DNA of 64,000 bases from Acrocarpospora macrocephala (GCF_009687865.1 NZ_BLAE01000017.1:1-64000); one strand, 5' to 3'; positions 40,444 to 49,850 are shown, counted from the first letter of the stretch. A program made the numbers and translations. The notes: a model not told the origin generated them from the letters alone.

Positions 40444-42573
40444 ATGGAACAGTTACCCTCCGTAAATCTGACCTTCTTCCTCTGGCTCCCTGCCGGGAAA
40501 GATGAATTCGGCTTCGGTGACCTTGCCAGGGCGCCGCTCAGTGACACGGTGTTTTACCGGCGTACGGACCCGCTGGAAGAGACGATCTCGAATCACTTCG
40601 AGAACAGGGTTGGCCGCCTGACCAGCGCGCGGAACAAGTTCGCCTTCATGGCGCCCGCCAGCACGTATCGGCCCATCGACGGCGAGCTCGGTCTCCGGAA
40701 GATCCACTTCGACTTCAGCTACGACCAGAACTATTCCGAACTGAGCGGCTACGTGCGGGAGGAGGCCATCCGTGGGACCGCGATTTTCTATTCGAACGGG
40801 CTCTACCTCTGGTCTTTCCGGATTCCGCTGGAGGAAGAGTTCACCGGTGCGCGACGTGCGAGGCTCAAGGAGGTGCTCAAGGGATTCCTTGAGCACGACT
40901 TCGTGAACAGGCACCTCCGCCACATTTTCAACTTCGAGTGGAATCCCGGCCAGGCGGAGGGCGATCCGGCCAGGTATCCGGGCATTCTCACCTACTACCA
41001 GCTTGACCTGCTCTTCAACGGCGTCTTCGACCAGGACGCGCATCCACATCTCAGTCTCGGTGACGGAATGCAGGAGGGGGAGGCGGCGCAGGCCCTGGAG
41101 AGGTACGGCGTCGAGTATCTGATCCAGTCGCTGTCCATGGCGGCAATCGACAACGACTACTTCCCCCTGTTCGACAAGCGCAAGTCGTACTCTCTGCGCC
41201 GGACTCACGGTGATGACGTCCCCTATATCAGCAGTGCCGTGAGCCTGGCTGTCCCGCAGTTGCCGCCCGACGCCGACGAGCTCCACGAACGCGAATTGTT
41301 CATCGCCCGCATCTCGTTCGCCGCGATGGAACAGTTCCTCCGGGTGGCGATCTCGTTCGGTCTCACGCACTACAAGACGGGTCTCGACCACATCAGGTCC
41401 GAGTTGATCAGCCAGGGCATGCAGGCCCGTAAGAACAGCACGTCGAACGAATTACGCCGCCCGTCGCTGCGCAACCATTCTCTCACCATCGCCGACCTGG
41501 AAACCTACTACTCCCTCCTGGTCGGCAAGCTCCCCATTCTCGGTTTCCTCAAAGACCTTATTCAAGGGCTCAGCGAGGTGACCGCGCCCGCGCAGGAAGT
41601 AGAGCACAACGGAGTCCGCGGCGCCGTGGAGTACCAGTTCGCCAAGGGCACGCTGAATGAGGCGCAGACCCAGTTCCAGCGCATGGTGAATGCGATCGCG
41701 GCCGACATCAGGGCGATCGGAACGGCCTTCGAGTCCGTACGGGCCGACCAGATGATCCTGGAACTCACCGAATCCCGGAAGTTCTCCGAGATCGCCGCGG
41801 AGTCACCACGCGCCGAGGTCGAGGTGGCGGGCGGCAGGCTCACCCTGGACGCCGACGACCGCGTGAAGCGGCTCCTGGTGCTCATCGGTGTTTCGATTGG
41901 CCTCATGGAGGTGTTCGGCAACATCGGCGTCACGCTGATGCAACTCGCGTACTCCGGGGAGTGGGAACCCTCCACAGGGCTGGTCATCGGCTACTGGATC
42001 GGGCTGATCGTGGTCGTGACGCTGCTGTTCGCGGTCGGCTACCGGCTCCTGGGCCGCCCGGCCAAGCCGGGACAGAACACGAACGGGACCGGCAAGCTGG
42101 AAACCCACGTGTACGACTACTCGTCGCTGTTACGGGAGGTCAAGGGCAGCGAATCCGCGGTGCTCATGGACCGGCTGCGCCAGCAGATGCTCGACATCGA
42201 GCAGCCCGACGCGGATCGGCGGCCGGCGGTCAGCTTCTCGACAGCGCATGAGACGCCGTCCAGCGGGGTGGAGCGCATCAAGTACTCGCTGGAGAGCCCG
42301 AAGTCGGACAAGAAGATCGCCTACATTCTCCACGTGGAGTTCGACCGAGGGCTGAGCGGCCGGAGAACGGAACGTTTGCTGGACATCCGCCTCGTCGTCC
42401 GCAAACCTGTCGAGGTCAACGTGGACGTCGTTCCGGGAAGCCATCGCGTCATCGCGGAATGTGTCAGGCTCCTGCTCTTCGCCGACGGCGACGAGAACGC
42501 TCTGCGGCATTTCTGCCGGGAACGTTTCGGCTGGGACCCGTCTCCGGCGCAGGGAGCGCCTCGAGCCGTCTGA
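40444..42573 (+). CDS. Orphan 709-residue protein with two C-terminal-half membrane helices
   Basis: I do not recognise this protein. It begins MEQLPSVNLTFFLWLPAGKD. The long N-terminal region (1 to about 470) is soluble, mixed alpha/beta and rich in aromatics (HFDFSYDQNYSEL; LYLWSFRIPLEEEF; FNFEWNPGQAEGDP), with a helical, probably coiled segment around 330-450. Two membrane helices follow (about 476-500 and 511-536), separated by a short loop, so both large parts lie on the same side of the membrane, presumably cytosolic. The C-terminal domain (about 545-709) ends in VVPGSHRVIAECVRLLLF and a DENALRHFCRERFGW block. The architecture recalls two-helix membrane effectors or CorA-like proteins, without their motifs. 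It stands alone between two terminator-like hairpin regions. Third-position G/C is a little lower than in neighbours, hinting at transfer. Confidence 0.85.
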   Translation: MEQLPSVNLTFFLWLPAGKDEFGFGDLARAPLSDTVFYRRTDPLEETISNHFENRVGRLTSARNKFAFMAPASTYRPIDGELGLRKIHFDFSYDQNYSELSGYVREEAIRGTAIFYSNGLYLWSFRIPLEEEFTGARRARLKEVLKGFLEHDFVNRHLRHIFNFEWNPGQAEGDPARYPGILTYYQLDLLFNGVFDQDAHPHLSLGDGMQEGEAAQALERYGVEYLIQSLSMAAIDNDYFPLFDKRKSYSLRRTHGDDVPYISSAVSLAVPQLPPDADELHERELFIARISFAAMEQFLRVAISFGLTHYKTGLDHIRSELISQGMQARKNSTSNELRRPSLRNHSLTIADLETYYSLLVGKLPILGFLKDLIQGLSEVTAPAQEVEHNGVRGAVEYQFAKGTLNEAQTQFQRMVNAIAADIRAIGTAFESVRADQMILELTESRKFSEIAAESPRAEVEVAGGRLTLDADDRVKRLLVLIGVSIGLMEVFGNIGVTLMQLAYSGEWEPSTGLVIGYWIGLIVVVTLLFAVGYRLLGRPAKPGQNTNGTGKLETHVYDYSSLLREVKGSESAVLMDRLRQQMLDIEQPDADRRPAVSFSTAHETPSSGVERIKYSLESPKSDKKIAYILHVEFDRGLSGRRTERLLDIRLVVRKPVEVNVDVVPGSHRVIAECVRLLLFADGDENALRHFCRERFGWDPSPAQGAPRAV

Positions 42574-42842
42574 GCGAGGACCGGATTCGGACGCCAGTTC
42601 CCTGGTTTCGGCCCCAGAGCATTCCGGATATTTGGCCATAAATCACTGTCTATAAGATCCGATGGCTGCGCAGCCGGACTCGTCGCGGGCGAGGGGTTCG
42701 GCGACGGTGGCCTTGGTGACGCCGACGAAGGCGCGGCGTTAGGGCGGCGTGAGTTACGGCTACTTCACCCAGTCGGCCGGCGGAACGCGTACAGCACGTC
42801 AGGACGCCCATCCATCCCGGATGGGCGTCCTGAAGGAGTCGG
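42574..42842. other. Intergenic region between convergent genes
   Basis: About 270 bp with no gene seen. It contains the strong hairpin listed at 42799-42833, and AT-richer sequence at 42615-42660 right after the orphan gene. Confidence 0.4.
42799..42833. terminator. Bidirectional terminator
   Basis: Perfect 15-bp stem, TCAGGACGCCCATCC (42799-42813) with its complement at 42819-42833, around ATCCC. It lies 9 bp from the end of the leftward DoxX gene and downstream of the rightward orphan gene. Confidence 0.85.
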
Positions 42843-43400
42843 TTACTTGAGGATCGGGTACTTCTGGACGATCGCGGTGCGTGACCACCAGGTGCCGATG
42901 CCGAGGGTGTTTCCGGCGGAGGCGAGGGCCAGGCCGATGAGGACGACGGCGTAGATGAGGTGTTCGTCCATGAAGGGGTTGTTGGCGAGGGGGAGTTCGG
43001 CGGCCCACATGAAGACCAGGAGCAGGGAGCCGGTGGCGGCGGCGATGCGCATTCCGGCGCCGGTGATGAGGGCGGCGCCGATGCCGAGCAGGCCGAGCAT
43101 GAACAGCCAGTCGACCCAGGTCTGTCCGGCCAGGCTGGAGAAGAAGCCGCCGAGGGCGTTTTCGCCGGTTCCTTTGAGGAAGCCGGTGGTGGGGCTGCCG
43201 CCGTTGATCCAGGAGCGGGCGGCGGGGGTTGCCAGGCCCCAGCCGAAGGCCTTGTCGAGGAAGGCCCACAGGAAGACCCAGCCGAGGGAGATGCGAGCGA
43301 CGGCCCAGACGTAGTCCACCGGGCGCGCCGCGGTGGGCAGCGAGTGCGAGTTGAAGGTGCGGGGGGTGTGGACGGTGCGGCGTCCTTCGGTGGTGGCCAT
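42843..43400 (-). CDS. DoxX/DoxD-family membrane protein
   Basis: A 185-residue protein with four hydrophobic segments. VDYVWAVARISLGWVFLWAFLDKAFGWG is the typical first helix of actinobacterial DoxX-type proteins, followed by SWINGGSPTTGFLKG. It has a soluble 25-residue N-terminus. The family is tied to thiosulfate:quinone or redox stress functions. It starts at the ATG at 43400 with AAGGGA. A GGGACTTTCG box lies 120 bp upstream (43521-43535), suggesting a hypoxia-type regulon. Confidence 0.88.
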   Translation of the reverse strand: MATTEGRRTVHTPRTFNSHSLPTAARPVDYVWAVARISLGWVFLWAFLDKAFGWGLATPAARSWINGGSPTTGFLKGTGENALGGFFSSLAGQTWVDWLFMLGLLGIGAALITGAGMRIAAATGSLLLVFMWAAELPLANNPFMDEHLIYAVVLIGLALASAGNTLGIGTWWSRTAIVQKYPILK

Positions 43401-43520
43401 GGTGAGTCCCTTTTCAGAGCGGTCCTTGTCTTGTTCTCGCACCCCAATAACACCCTTTTGCGAGATCGATGCTTAGGGCTGGAGGACTCGCGCGGCGGGC
43501 CCGGTAGGCCCGTTCCGTAC

Positions 43521-43535
43521 GGGACTTTCGGCCCT
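43521..43535. promoter_or_regulatory. DevR/DosR-like box, copy 1
   Basis: GGGACTTTCGGCCCT, arms GGGxC/GxCCC around a 5-bp centre. It resembles DosR/DevR (OsdR) operators of mycobacteria and Streptomyces. It lies 120 bp upstream of the leftward DoxX gene and just past the end of the AMIN-like gene. Confidence 0.5.
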
Positions 43536-43559
43536 GGAACAGGGCTGAGCATGCTGATT

Positions 43560-44396
43560 TCACGGTTCCAGGCATTCGGGGATCGAGTCGGTACGGCCCT
43601 TGGGCCGCTGCGTACGGCCGGAGGCGTCGTAGATCTTCACCCAGCAGATGGTGGGAAACCGCTTGAGGGTGAGCATGATCTCGTCCGCGATGGTGAAGGT
43701 GGACCCGTCGCCGCGCACGCGACCGGTGAGGTACACCCGCGCGACGCCTCTGCTGATCGTGAGCTTGCTGAATCCGGTGGCGTGCGACCTGACCAGCCAC
43801 AGCCCGGCCGCCTGTTCGGTCGCCGTCGGCCCCGCGAACAGCCGCACAAGGGCGCCGCGCGCGACGCCGGGGGGAATAACCGGGCGAAACACGGTGCGCG
43901 GATGGCCGGTGGAATCCAGCAGGCGAATCCCCGCGTTCACCGTCCAGTACGGGGTGGAAAAGTCCACGACGACCCTGCTGGGACTCTTCAGCGTGTACAT
44001 CCGGTACGGCACCCGCTTGGCCAGCCCGATACCGAACGACAGCACCGACTCGAAGTCCCCGGTGTTGACCACCTGGATGATCCCGGGCAGCGCGTACGTC
44101 GTGCGCGCCGGGCCGTACGAGGGGACGCCCAGGGCGTCATGGCCGTCGGCGCCGGCGAAACGCAGCAGCAGAATGGCATCCCCGGCTACCCGCACGTCCT
44201 GCCCGGACCCGTCGGCGACCAGCCGCTTGACGTACGTGCCGCTTCGCCGTACGGGCAGCCCGTCGCGGAACTCGAAGACGAGGCGGTCCAGCCCGGGATG
44301 GCGTTCGGCGCGGATCGCCACGAGCACGGGAGTGGGCGCGGGCACGGGGACGGGAGGCCTGGCCGCCTGGACGGTTTCAGCGATGAGGGAACGCAT
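43560..44396 (-). CDS. AMIN-like/GerMN-like domain protein
   Basis: About 278 residues. Residues about 28-160 are beta-rich with FEFRDGLPVRR, the repeated V-V-D-F-S pattern and SVLSFGIGLAKRVPYRMYTLKSPSRVVVDF, typical of AMIN-like domains. The C-terminal part (GVARVYLTGRVRGDGSTFTIADEIMLTLKRFPTI) resembles a GerMN lobe. No clear signal peptide or lipobox is seen at the chosen ATG (44396; 44405 also possible), which is unusual because relatives are mostly exported lipoproteins. It is 23 bp behind the DUF4389 gene, so co-transcribed. The molecular role is unknown. Confidence 0.75.
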   Translation of the reverse strand: MRSLIAETVQAARPPVPVPAPTPVLVAIRAERHPGLDRLVFEFRDGLPVRRSGTYVKRLVADGSGQDVRVAGDAILLLRFAGADGHDALGVPSYGPARTTYALPGIIQVVNTGDFESVLSFGIGLAKRVPYRMYTLKSPSRVVVDFSTPYWTVNAGIRLLDSTGHPRTVFRPVIPPGVARGALVRLFAGPTATEQAAGLWLVRSHATGFSKLTISRGVARVYLTGRVRGDGSTFTIADEIMLTLKRFPTICWVKIYDASGRTQRPKGRTDSIPECLEP

Positions 44397-44419
44397 GGTG
44401 ATCATCTCTTCTCGTGGGT

Positions 44420-45802
44420 TCACGAGCCGGTCGTGGCCGGTTGACGGGTCTGGGTGCGCGGCGGTGCGGCCAGGTGCAGCCCCAGCAGGATGAGCCCGGC
44501 CCCGGTGAGCGCGAAGAGCGCGGACGTGGCGAGCAGCCCGGCGGTGAGGCCGCCGAGCGCGGGGACGGCCGCCGCGAGGCGGAGGTCGGCGGTGACGCCG
44601 GGGGTGGCGTCGGCGTTCATGAGGACGAGGGTCCATTCGCCGGGCTCGGTCTCCCAGCTCAGCGTGGAGCCGTCCGATTGCGCGGCCCAGAAATGCTGGC
44701 CGAGGGGCGGCGCGGCGGGCTGGGAGCCACCGTGCCGGAGGTGCTGGGAGCTCTGGCCGAGCTGCCTCAGCTGGTCGTGGGCGACGTTCCCCAGGTACCG
44801 GTCGACCGCGGCGGTGGGGGCGACGCCGATGAAGACCGGCGTGCCGGTGGAGTGTGCCTCGATCCGGATCCGGCCGACGTAGTCCCGCAGGAACCGGGCG
44901 CCCGGAGTGGTGAGCCTGACGTCGCCGGTGGTGATGGCGTACGTGGTCGTGGTCACCGGACCGGCGTCCACGGCGATGAAGCCGTCCGAGTCGCGGTGGA
45001 AGTGGAGCGTGGCGGCGCCGATGCCCGCGAAGGCGGTGCCGGCGGCGACCAGCGCGAGGACCGAACCGGACAGCACGGCCAGAATCGCACCGCTGGTCCA
45101 GCGGTGGGCCGGGGCATGTGGCGACTCCACCGGCGGGTCGTCGCCGGCCGCGGGCTCGCGTTCTCCCGCGTCGAGCCGGAATGGGGGATATGCGTCGGTC
45201 ATGAGGGCGGCGTACGCGGCGACCCGCAGGGTCCACCGGTTCATGCCGAGCACGATGTCGAAGATCCCGCGCGGGTAGCGGCCGGTGAACAGCAGCGTGA
45301 GGGCGGCGATCAGCACCAGGACGCTGATGAGCCCGCCCAGGTTGAACTGCCAGGCGCCCTCGTACCGGTCACCGATCAGCAGGGCTCCGCTGATGAACAC
45401 CGCGACGAGCAGGTAGTGCGGGATGGCCAGTAACCACGACTTGACCAGGACAAGACCGCGCGAGAGGCGCTCGGGGTAGTCGACGTCGAAGGCCGCCGGA
45501 TAGCCGGGATCGGGCCTGAGCGTGAACGGCGGGTACCGGTCGGTGCCAAGGGCGCCGTAGCTGTAGTAGACGACCCGCCACGTCCAGCGCAGCACGCCGA
45601 CGTTGAAGTCGAAGATGGCGCGCGGATAGCGGCCGGTGAACGGGATCGCGACGAAGGCGACCACGGTCAGCAGGAAGAACGCGGGCCACAGCAGGCTGAG
45701 CACGATGTAGTGCGGGATGGCCAGGAGCCACTTGACGAGCCAGAGCCACCGGCTCAGTGGGGTGTCGAGCCGGCCCTCCACACGTACGGGATAGTGGTTC
45801 AT
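44420..45802 (-). CDS. DUF4389-family membrane protein, two tandem copies
   Basis: A 460-residue protein from the ATG at 45802 (GAGGAGG upstream). Two DUF4389 units are visible: residues about 1-100 (LSRWLWLVKWLLAIPHYIVL; FTGRYPRAIFDFNVGVLRW) and about 115-240 (RGLVLVKSWLLAIPHYLLVA; FTGRYPRGIFDIVLGMNRW). The I-P-H-Y and GRYP-R-x-I-F-D signatures are repeated. An extracytosolic beta-rich domain (about 260-420) follows a central helix, and a final helix ends in a basic tail. Function unknown. In Streptomyces such genes often neighbour hypoxia-regulated genes. A DosR-like box lies about 65 bp upstream. Confidence 0.88.
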   Translation of the reverse strand: MNHYPVRVEGRLDTPLSRWLWLVKWLLAIPHYIVLSLLWPAFFLLTVVAFVAIPFTGRYPRAIFDFNVGVLRWTWRVVYYSYGALGTDRYPPFTLRPDPGYPAAFDVDYPERLSRGLVLVKSWLLAIPHYLLVAVFISGALLIGDRYEGAWQFNLGGLISVLVLIAALTLLFTGRYPRGIFDIVLGMNRWTLRVAAYAALMTDAYPPFRLDAGEREPAAGDDPPVESPHAPAHRWTSGAILAVLSGSVLALVAAGTAFAGIGAATLHFHRDSDGFIAVDAGPVTTTTYAITTGDVRLTTPGARFLRDYVGRIRIEAHSTGTPVFIGVAPTAAVDRYLGNVAHDQLRQLGQSSQHLRHGGSQPAAPPLGQHFWAAQSDGSTLSWETEPGEWTLVLMNADATPGVTADLRLAAAVPALGGLTAGLLATSALFALTGAGLILLGLHLAAPPRTQTRQPATTGS

Positions 45803-45864
45803 GGGTGAACCTCCTCGGAGATCTGCCACCTTTAAGGGCAGCACCGGCCAGCCGGAGCGCGTAG

Positions 45865-45878
45865 ACGGCGAAAGTCCC
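45865..45878. promoter_or_regulatory. DevR/DosR-like box, copy 2
   Basis: Read on the minus strand: GGGACTTTCGCCGT, sharing GGGACTTTCG with the other copies. It ends about 63 bp upstream of the leftward DUF4389 gene, a normal activator distance. Confidence 0.5.
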
Positions 45879-45881
45879 CGA

Positions 45882-46358
45882 TCAGCCGCTGATGGGCCTG
45901 TTTCGGTCAGATCTCCCGTGACGGCGCCGCGCCCACCTGCGAAGCTCGTCGGTTCCCCACACGATGACGGGGAAGGTGGCGATCAGCGCGCGGACGTCCG
46001 GGCCGAGCGCAGCAGGACGTAGAAGAAGGTGAGCAGGACCAGCGCGGCGGAGACGAGCCCGAGGTAGCCCCACGCGCGTACCAGCATGTCTCGCGAGATG
46101 ACGCCCTGGGAACGGGGCCGCGGCGGGCGCGACATGATCCCCGGCTCGTCATCTCCTCGACCTTGGCCTGCGCTGTCTCGATCGGTCCGGTGACCAGGGC
46201 CAGCACCGACTCCGGCGCTCCCTTGACCGCCACGACGAGCCGGTCCTGGTGGCGGGACACGGTCGACATCAGCCGCAGCCGTGCGTCGAACCGGAACAGG
46301 GCCTGCCGGTCGGCGTCCCGTTGCCGGAGCAGGAGAGCGACGTCGCTCGAACCTCCTG
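45882..46358 (-). pseudogene. Remnant of a cation-transporting P-type ATPase
   Basis: The minus strand reads [16 protein letters not shown] and [14 protein letters not shown] (N-domain, KGAPE motif) near 46200-46310. In another frame it jumps directly to the C-terminal membrane part [20 protein letters not shown] and [16 protein letters not shown] (about 46000-46130), and after a further shift to FPVIVWGTDELRRWARRR (about 45900-45960). The phosphorylation DKTGT region, the rest of the N/P domains and most helices are missing. Large internal deletion plus frameshifts make it non-functional. It lies directly behind the PPDK gene on the same strand. Confidence 0.85.
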
Positions 46359-46359
46359 G

Positions 46360-48645
46360 TCAGGTGTCGGCCGGGAGTGCCGCGCGGCCTGCTTCGAGGC
46401 GGGCCACCGGCACTCGGAAGGGGGAGCAGGACACGTAGTCGAGTCCGGCTTCGTGGAAGAAGCGCACCGAGTCGGGGTCGCCGCCGTGTTCGCCGCAGAC
46501 GCCGATCCGCAGGTCCGGCCGGGCCTGGCGGCCCTCCTTGACCGCGATCGACACCAGTCGGCCGACGCCGCGGCGGTCGATGGTCTCGAACGGCGAGGCG
46601 TCGATGACGCCCAGGCGCAGGTAGGCCGGGAAGATCGACCCTTCCACGTCGTCGCGGGAGAAACCCCAGGCCATCTGGGTCAGGTCGTTGGTGCCGAAGG
46701 AGAAGAACTCGGCCGGTCCCGCGATGTCGCCGGCGGTCAGTGCCGCGCGCGGCACCTCGATCATGGTTCCGATGGGGATGCGCGGGATGCCGGGGACGCC
46801 GGCCAGGACACGTTCGGCGTCGGCGCGTACGAGGTGGAGTTCGCGGACGTCGCCGACGAGCGCCTCCTGGACCTCCTGCGCGCCCTCGGCGAGGATCAGC
46901 CGCTCCACCAGCGCGCGCCGCTCGCCCAGGAACATGTGCTCGGTACGGCACAGGCCGATTCCGGCGGCGCCGAACCGGCGGGCCCGGGCGGCGTCCTCGG
47001 GGGTGTCGGCGTTGGCGTACACGCCGAGCCGGCGGACGGCGTCGGCGTGCGCGACCAGCCGGTGCACCGCCGCGACCAGCGGGCCTGAGCCCGCGTCCCG
47101 CTCGCCCTCGAAATACTGGACGACGGGGGACGGGCGCACGGGCAGCTCGCCCAGGTAGACCTTGCCGGTGGTGCCGTCGATCGAGATGAGGTCGCCTTCG
47201 CGGACGGTCACGTCGACGGCGCGGAACTGGGGGCGCTCGTCGTCGATCTCGATGGCGGTGCCGCAGACGCAGGTGCGTCCCATGCCGCGGGCGACGACGG
47301 CCGCGTGCGAGGTCTTGCCGCCCCTGCTGGTGAGGATGCCGCGCGCGGCCAGCATGCCCGGCAGGTCGTCGGGATTGGTCTCGCGCCGGATCAGGATGAC
47401 CGGCTCGCTCGCTTCGGTGGCGCGGCGGGAGTCGAAGACGGCCCGGCCGCAGGAGGCTCCGGGTGCGGCGGCCACGCCGGTCACGATCGGCTCCGGGTCG
47501 CCCGTCAGGTCGAAGCGGGGGAACATGAGCTGGGCGAGCTTGGCGCCGTCGACGCGGCGCAGCGCCTCGTCCAGGTCGATGACGCCTTCGTCGACGAGCT
47601 GGCCGGCGATGGTGAAGGCCGCGGCCGCGGTGCGCTTGCCGACGCGGGTCTGCAGCATCCACAGCCGGCCCTCCTCGATGGTGAACTCGATGTCGCAGAG
47701 GTCGCGGTAGCGCTGCTCCAGCACCCGCATGGCGGCGGTCAGCTGGTCGAAGCTGGGCGGGTCCAGGTGCGCCAGCTCCTGCAGGGGCAGGGTGTCGCGG
47801 CTGCCGGAGACGACGTCCTCGCCCTGGGCGTTGGGCAGGTAGTCGCCGTAGCGGCCGCGGGCGCCGGTCGCCGGGTCGCGGGTGAAGGCGACGCCCGTCC
47901 CGGACCTGGGGCCCCGGTTGCCGTACACCATGGCCATGATGTTGACGGCGGTGCCCAGGTCGTCGGGGATGTGCTCGGCGCGGCGGTAGACGCGGGCGCG
48001 TTCGGTGTTCCAGGAACGGAGGACGGCCAGGATGGCGCCCTTGAGCTGCGTGGCCGGGTCCTGGGGGAACGGCTCGCCCGTGTGGTCCTGGAAGATCTGC
48101 TTGTACTCCTCGACCAGGGCGCGGAGGGCGGCCGGGTCGAGTTCCGGGTCGGTCCGTACGCCGGCCGCCCGGCGATGAGCCGCGAGCGCTCGCTCGAAGA
48201 GGTCGCGCGGGACGCCCTCGACCGTGGCGCCGTACATGGAGATGAGCCTGCGGTAGCAGTCCCAGGCGAAGCGGTCGTCGCCCGAGGTGGCGGCCAGGCC
48301 GGTGACCGTGATGTCGTTGAGGCCGACGTCCAGGATCGTCTCCATCATGCCGGGCATGGAGAACTTGCCGCCGGAGCGGACCGACAGCAGCAGCGGATCG
48401 GCCGGGTCGCCGAGCCGGCGGCCCATGGTCTGCTCGACGCGGAGCAGGTGCTCGCCGACCTCCCGCAGCAGCCCTTCGGGGAGCTCGCCCAGCTTGAGGT
48501 AGGCCCGGCAGGCCTCGGTGGTGATCGTGAAGCCCGGCGGGACCGGCAGGCCCAGCCGGGTCATCTCGGCCAGGTTCGCGCCCTTTCCACCGAGCAGGTC
48601 TTTCATGTGCATACCACCGTCGGCGAAGTCGAAGACGTAGGTCAT
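46360..48645 (-). CDS. ppdK: Pyruvate, phosphate dikinase, internally shortened
   Basis: A 761-residue protein from the ATG at 48645; usual PPDK is about 870-900. The N-terminal ATP-grasp domain ([46 protein letters not shown]) and the phospho-histidine domain with H447 in [15 protein letters not shown] are complete. The C-terminal barrel retains [36 protein letters not shown] and catalytic C717 in [11 protein letters not shown]. Between [14 protein letters not shown] and GTMIEV only about 40 residues remain where about 150 are expected. The block with RLLDPPLHEFLP and the NPMLGxRGxR motif (PEP/pyruvate-binding Arg) is absent. It may be inactive in PEP synthesis or altered in function. A DosR-like box is upstream. 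Confidence 0.88.
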   Translation of the reverse strand: MTYVFDFADGGMHMKDLLGGKGANLAEMTRLGLPVPPGFTITTEACRAYLKLGELPEGLLREVGEHLLRVEQTMGRRLGDPADPLLLSVRSGGKFSMPGMMETILDVGLNDITVTGLAATSGDDRFAWDCYRRLISMYGATVEGVPRDLFERALAAHRRAAGVRTDPELDPAALRALVEEYKQIFQDHTGEPFPQDPATQLKGAILAVLRSWNTERARVYRRAEHIPDDLGTAVNIMAMVYGNRGPRSGTGVAFTRDPATGARGRYGDYLPNAQGEDVVSGSRDTLPLQELAHLDPPSFDQLTAAMRVLEQRYRDLCDIEFTIEEGRLWMLQTRVGKRTAAAAFTIAGQLVDEGVIDLDEALRRVDGAKLAQLMFPRFDLTGDPEPIVTGVAAAPGASCGRAVFDSRRATEASEPVILIRRETNPDDLPGMLAARGILTSRGGKTSHAAVVARGMGRTCVCGTAIEIDDERPQFRAVDVTVREGDLISIDGTTGKVYLGELPVRPSPVVQYFEGERDAGSGPLVAAVHRLVAHADAVRRLGVYANADTPEDAARARRFGAAGIGLCRTEHMFLGERRALVERLILAEGAQEVQEALVGDVRELHLVRADAERVLAGVPGIPRIPIGTMIEVPRAALTAGDIAGPAEFFSFGTNDLTQMAWGFSRDDVEGSIFPAYLRLGVIDASPFETIDRRGVGRLVSIAVKEGRQARPDLRIGVCGEHGGDPDSVRFFHEAGLDYVSCSPFRVPVARLEAGRAALPADT

Positions 48646-48732
48646 TTCCGCACTCCTTGCCGTGACTCGTAGGCGCTTCAAGCCTTTCCAGCGGTACGGC
48701 GGGGCGCCCCGAGCCCAAAGGCACCGTCGGGC

Positions 48733-48747
48733 GGGACTTTCGGCACA
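48733..48747. promoter_or_regulatory. DevR/DosR-like box, copy 3
   Basis: GGGACTTTCGGCACA, identical to copy 1 over the first 12 bases. It lies in the 155-bp gap between the leftward PPDK gene and the rightward nitroreductase-fusion gene and could serve both. Confidence 0.55.
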
Positions 48748-48800
48748 TGTCTGGCTTGGTGAGATTGGCGACCGTGGAAGAGCCGTTGAAGGAGGCTCCG

Positions 48801-49850
48801 ATGCGTGTCGTCAACGCCGTGGTGCGATGGTTACTGCTGTCCCCGTTGCATGATCTGCTGTCCCGGAGCGTGGCCCTGTTATTGATCACAGGTCGCCGCT
48901 CGGGGCGTAGCATCGCCGTCCCCGTCCAGTACGCGGAGGACGGCGACGTGCTCACGATCGTCAGCAGGCGTGACCGGCTGTGGTGGCGCAACCTGGCTGG
49001 AGGCGCACCGCTGACCGTGGTCCTGAGGGGTAAGCGGCATGCCGCCTACGGGGCGGTGAACAGCGCGCCGACCGCGGTGCGCGACGCCCTCGGAGCGGTG
49101 GGCGTGCCGGTGGTGCCCTCGCTCGAGGACGGCGTGGCGGTCACGATGGTGGTCGCGCCGGCCGAACCCCGGCCCGAGCCCAGCGGCCTGTGGCGTCGCT
49201 GGTTCGGCGCGGTGACGCTGGGCGAGCTGGCCGGCTTCGCGGTGCCCGCGCTGGTCGCCGCGTCGGTCGCCGCGGCGGGCCCCGAACTGCTGCGGGCGCT
49301 CCTCATCGTCGCCGCCGGAATCGTGGAGGGCTTCATTCTCGGCCTGGCTCAGGCGTACGCGCTGAGAACGGCCCTGCCGTGGGTGCCGACCGCCACCTGG
49401 GCGGGGGCCACCGCCGGGGGAGCGGCGGTGGCGTGGTCGATCGGCGCGATCCCCATCGTGCTCGGCGGATTCGACCAGCCGCCGCTGGTGCTCGTGCTGC
49501 TGGGCGCCGTCATGCTCGTCGCGATGGGCGGCCTGCAGTGGCGTGTCCTGGCCTCGCGGCTGCCTGGCACGGCCTGGTGGATCGCCGCCACGGCGGGTGC
49601 CTGGCTGGTGGCGCTCGCCGTGTTCGCCGCCGTGACCACGCCGCTGTGGCGGGAAGGGCAGCCGGTCTGGCTGGTCGCCGCGATCGGTGTTCTCGGTGGC
49701 GCGGTCATGGCCGTGACCGTGGCGGCGCTCACCGGGCTGGCCTTCGTACGCCTGGCGAAGTCAGAACGGAACGCGGGGCCGGAAGTTCCGCGGACACGGT
49801 CCTTCGCCTCTACGAGCACGCACCGGCGTCGCCGGACGATCGGCCTGTAG
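48801..49850 (+). CDS. Ddn-like F420/flavin nitroreductase domain fused to a membrane domain
   Basis: A 349-residue fusion. Residues about 5-110 match the deazaflavin-dependent nitroreductase (Ddn) split-barrel family: [26 protein letters not shown], then [15 protein letters not shown] and [10 protein letters not shown]. After a short linker, residues about 135-335 form seven or so hydrophobic segments ([68 protein letters not shown]). The tail is basic. A GAAGGAGG site supports the ATG at 48801. Ddn relatives reduce quinones at the membrane. GAPDH follows after 20 bp. Confidence 0.82.
   Translation: MRVVNAVVRWLLLSPLHDLLSRSVALLLITGRRSGRSIAVPVQYAEDGDVLTIVSRRDRLWWRNLAGGAPLTVVLRGKRHAAYGAVNSAPTAVRDALGAVGVPVVPSLEDGVAVTMVVAPAEPRPEPSGLWRRWFGAVTLGELAGFAVPALVAASVAAAGPELLRALLIVAAGIVEGFILGLAQAYALRTALPWVPTATWAGATAGGAAVAWSIGAIPIVLGGFDQPPLVLVLLGAVMLVAMGGLQWRVLASRLPGTAWWIAATAGAWLVALAVFAAVTTPLWREGQPVWLVAAIGVLGGAVMAVTVAALTGLAFVRLAKSERNAGPEVPRTRSFASTSTHRRRRTIGL

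Noticed and set aside
45983-48991. A 1002-codon leftward open frame covering the PPDK region
   Set aside because: It is the +1 shadow of PPDK; only its last part, in the P-type ATPase remnant, has real protein character.
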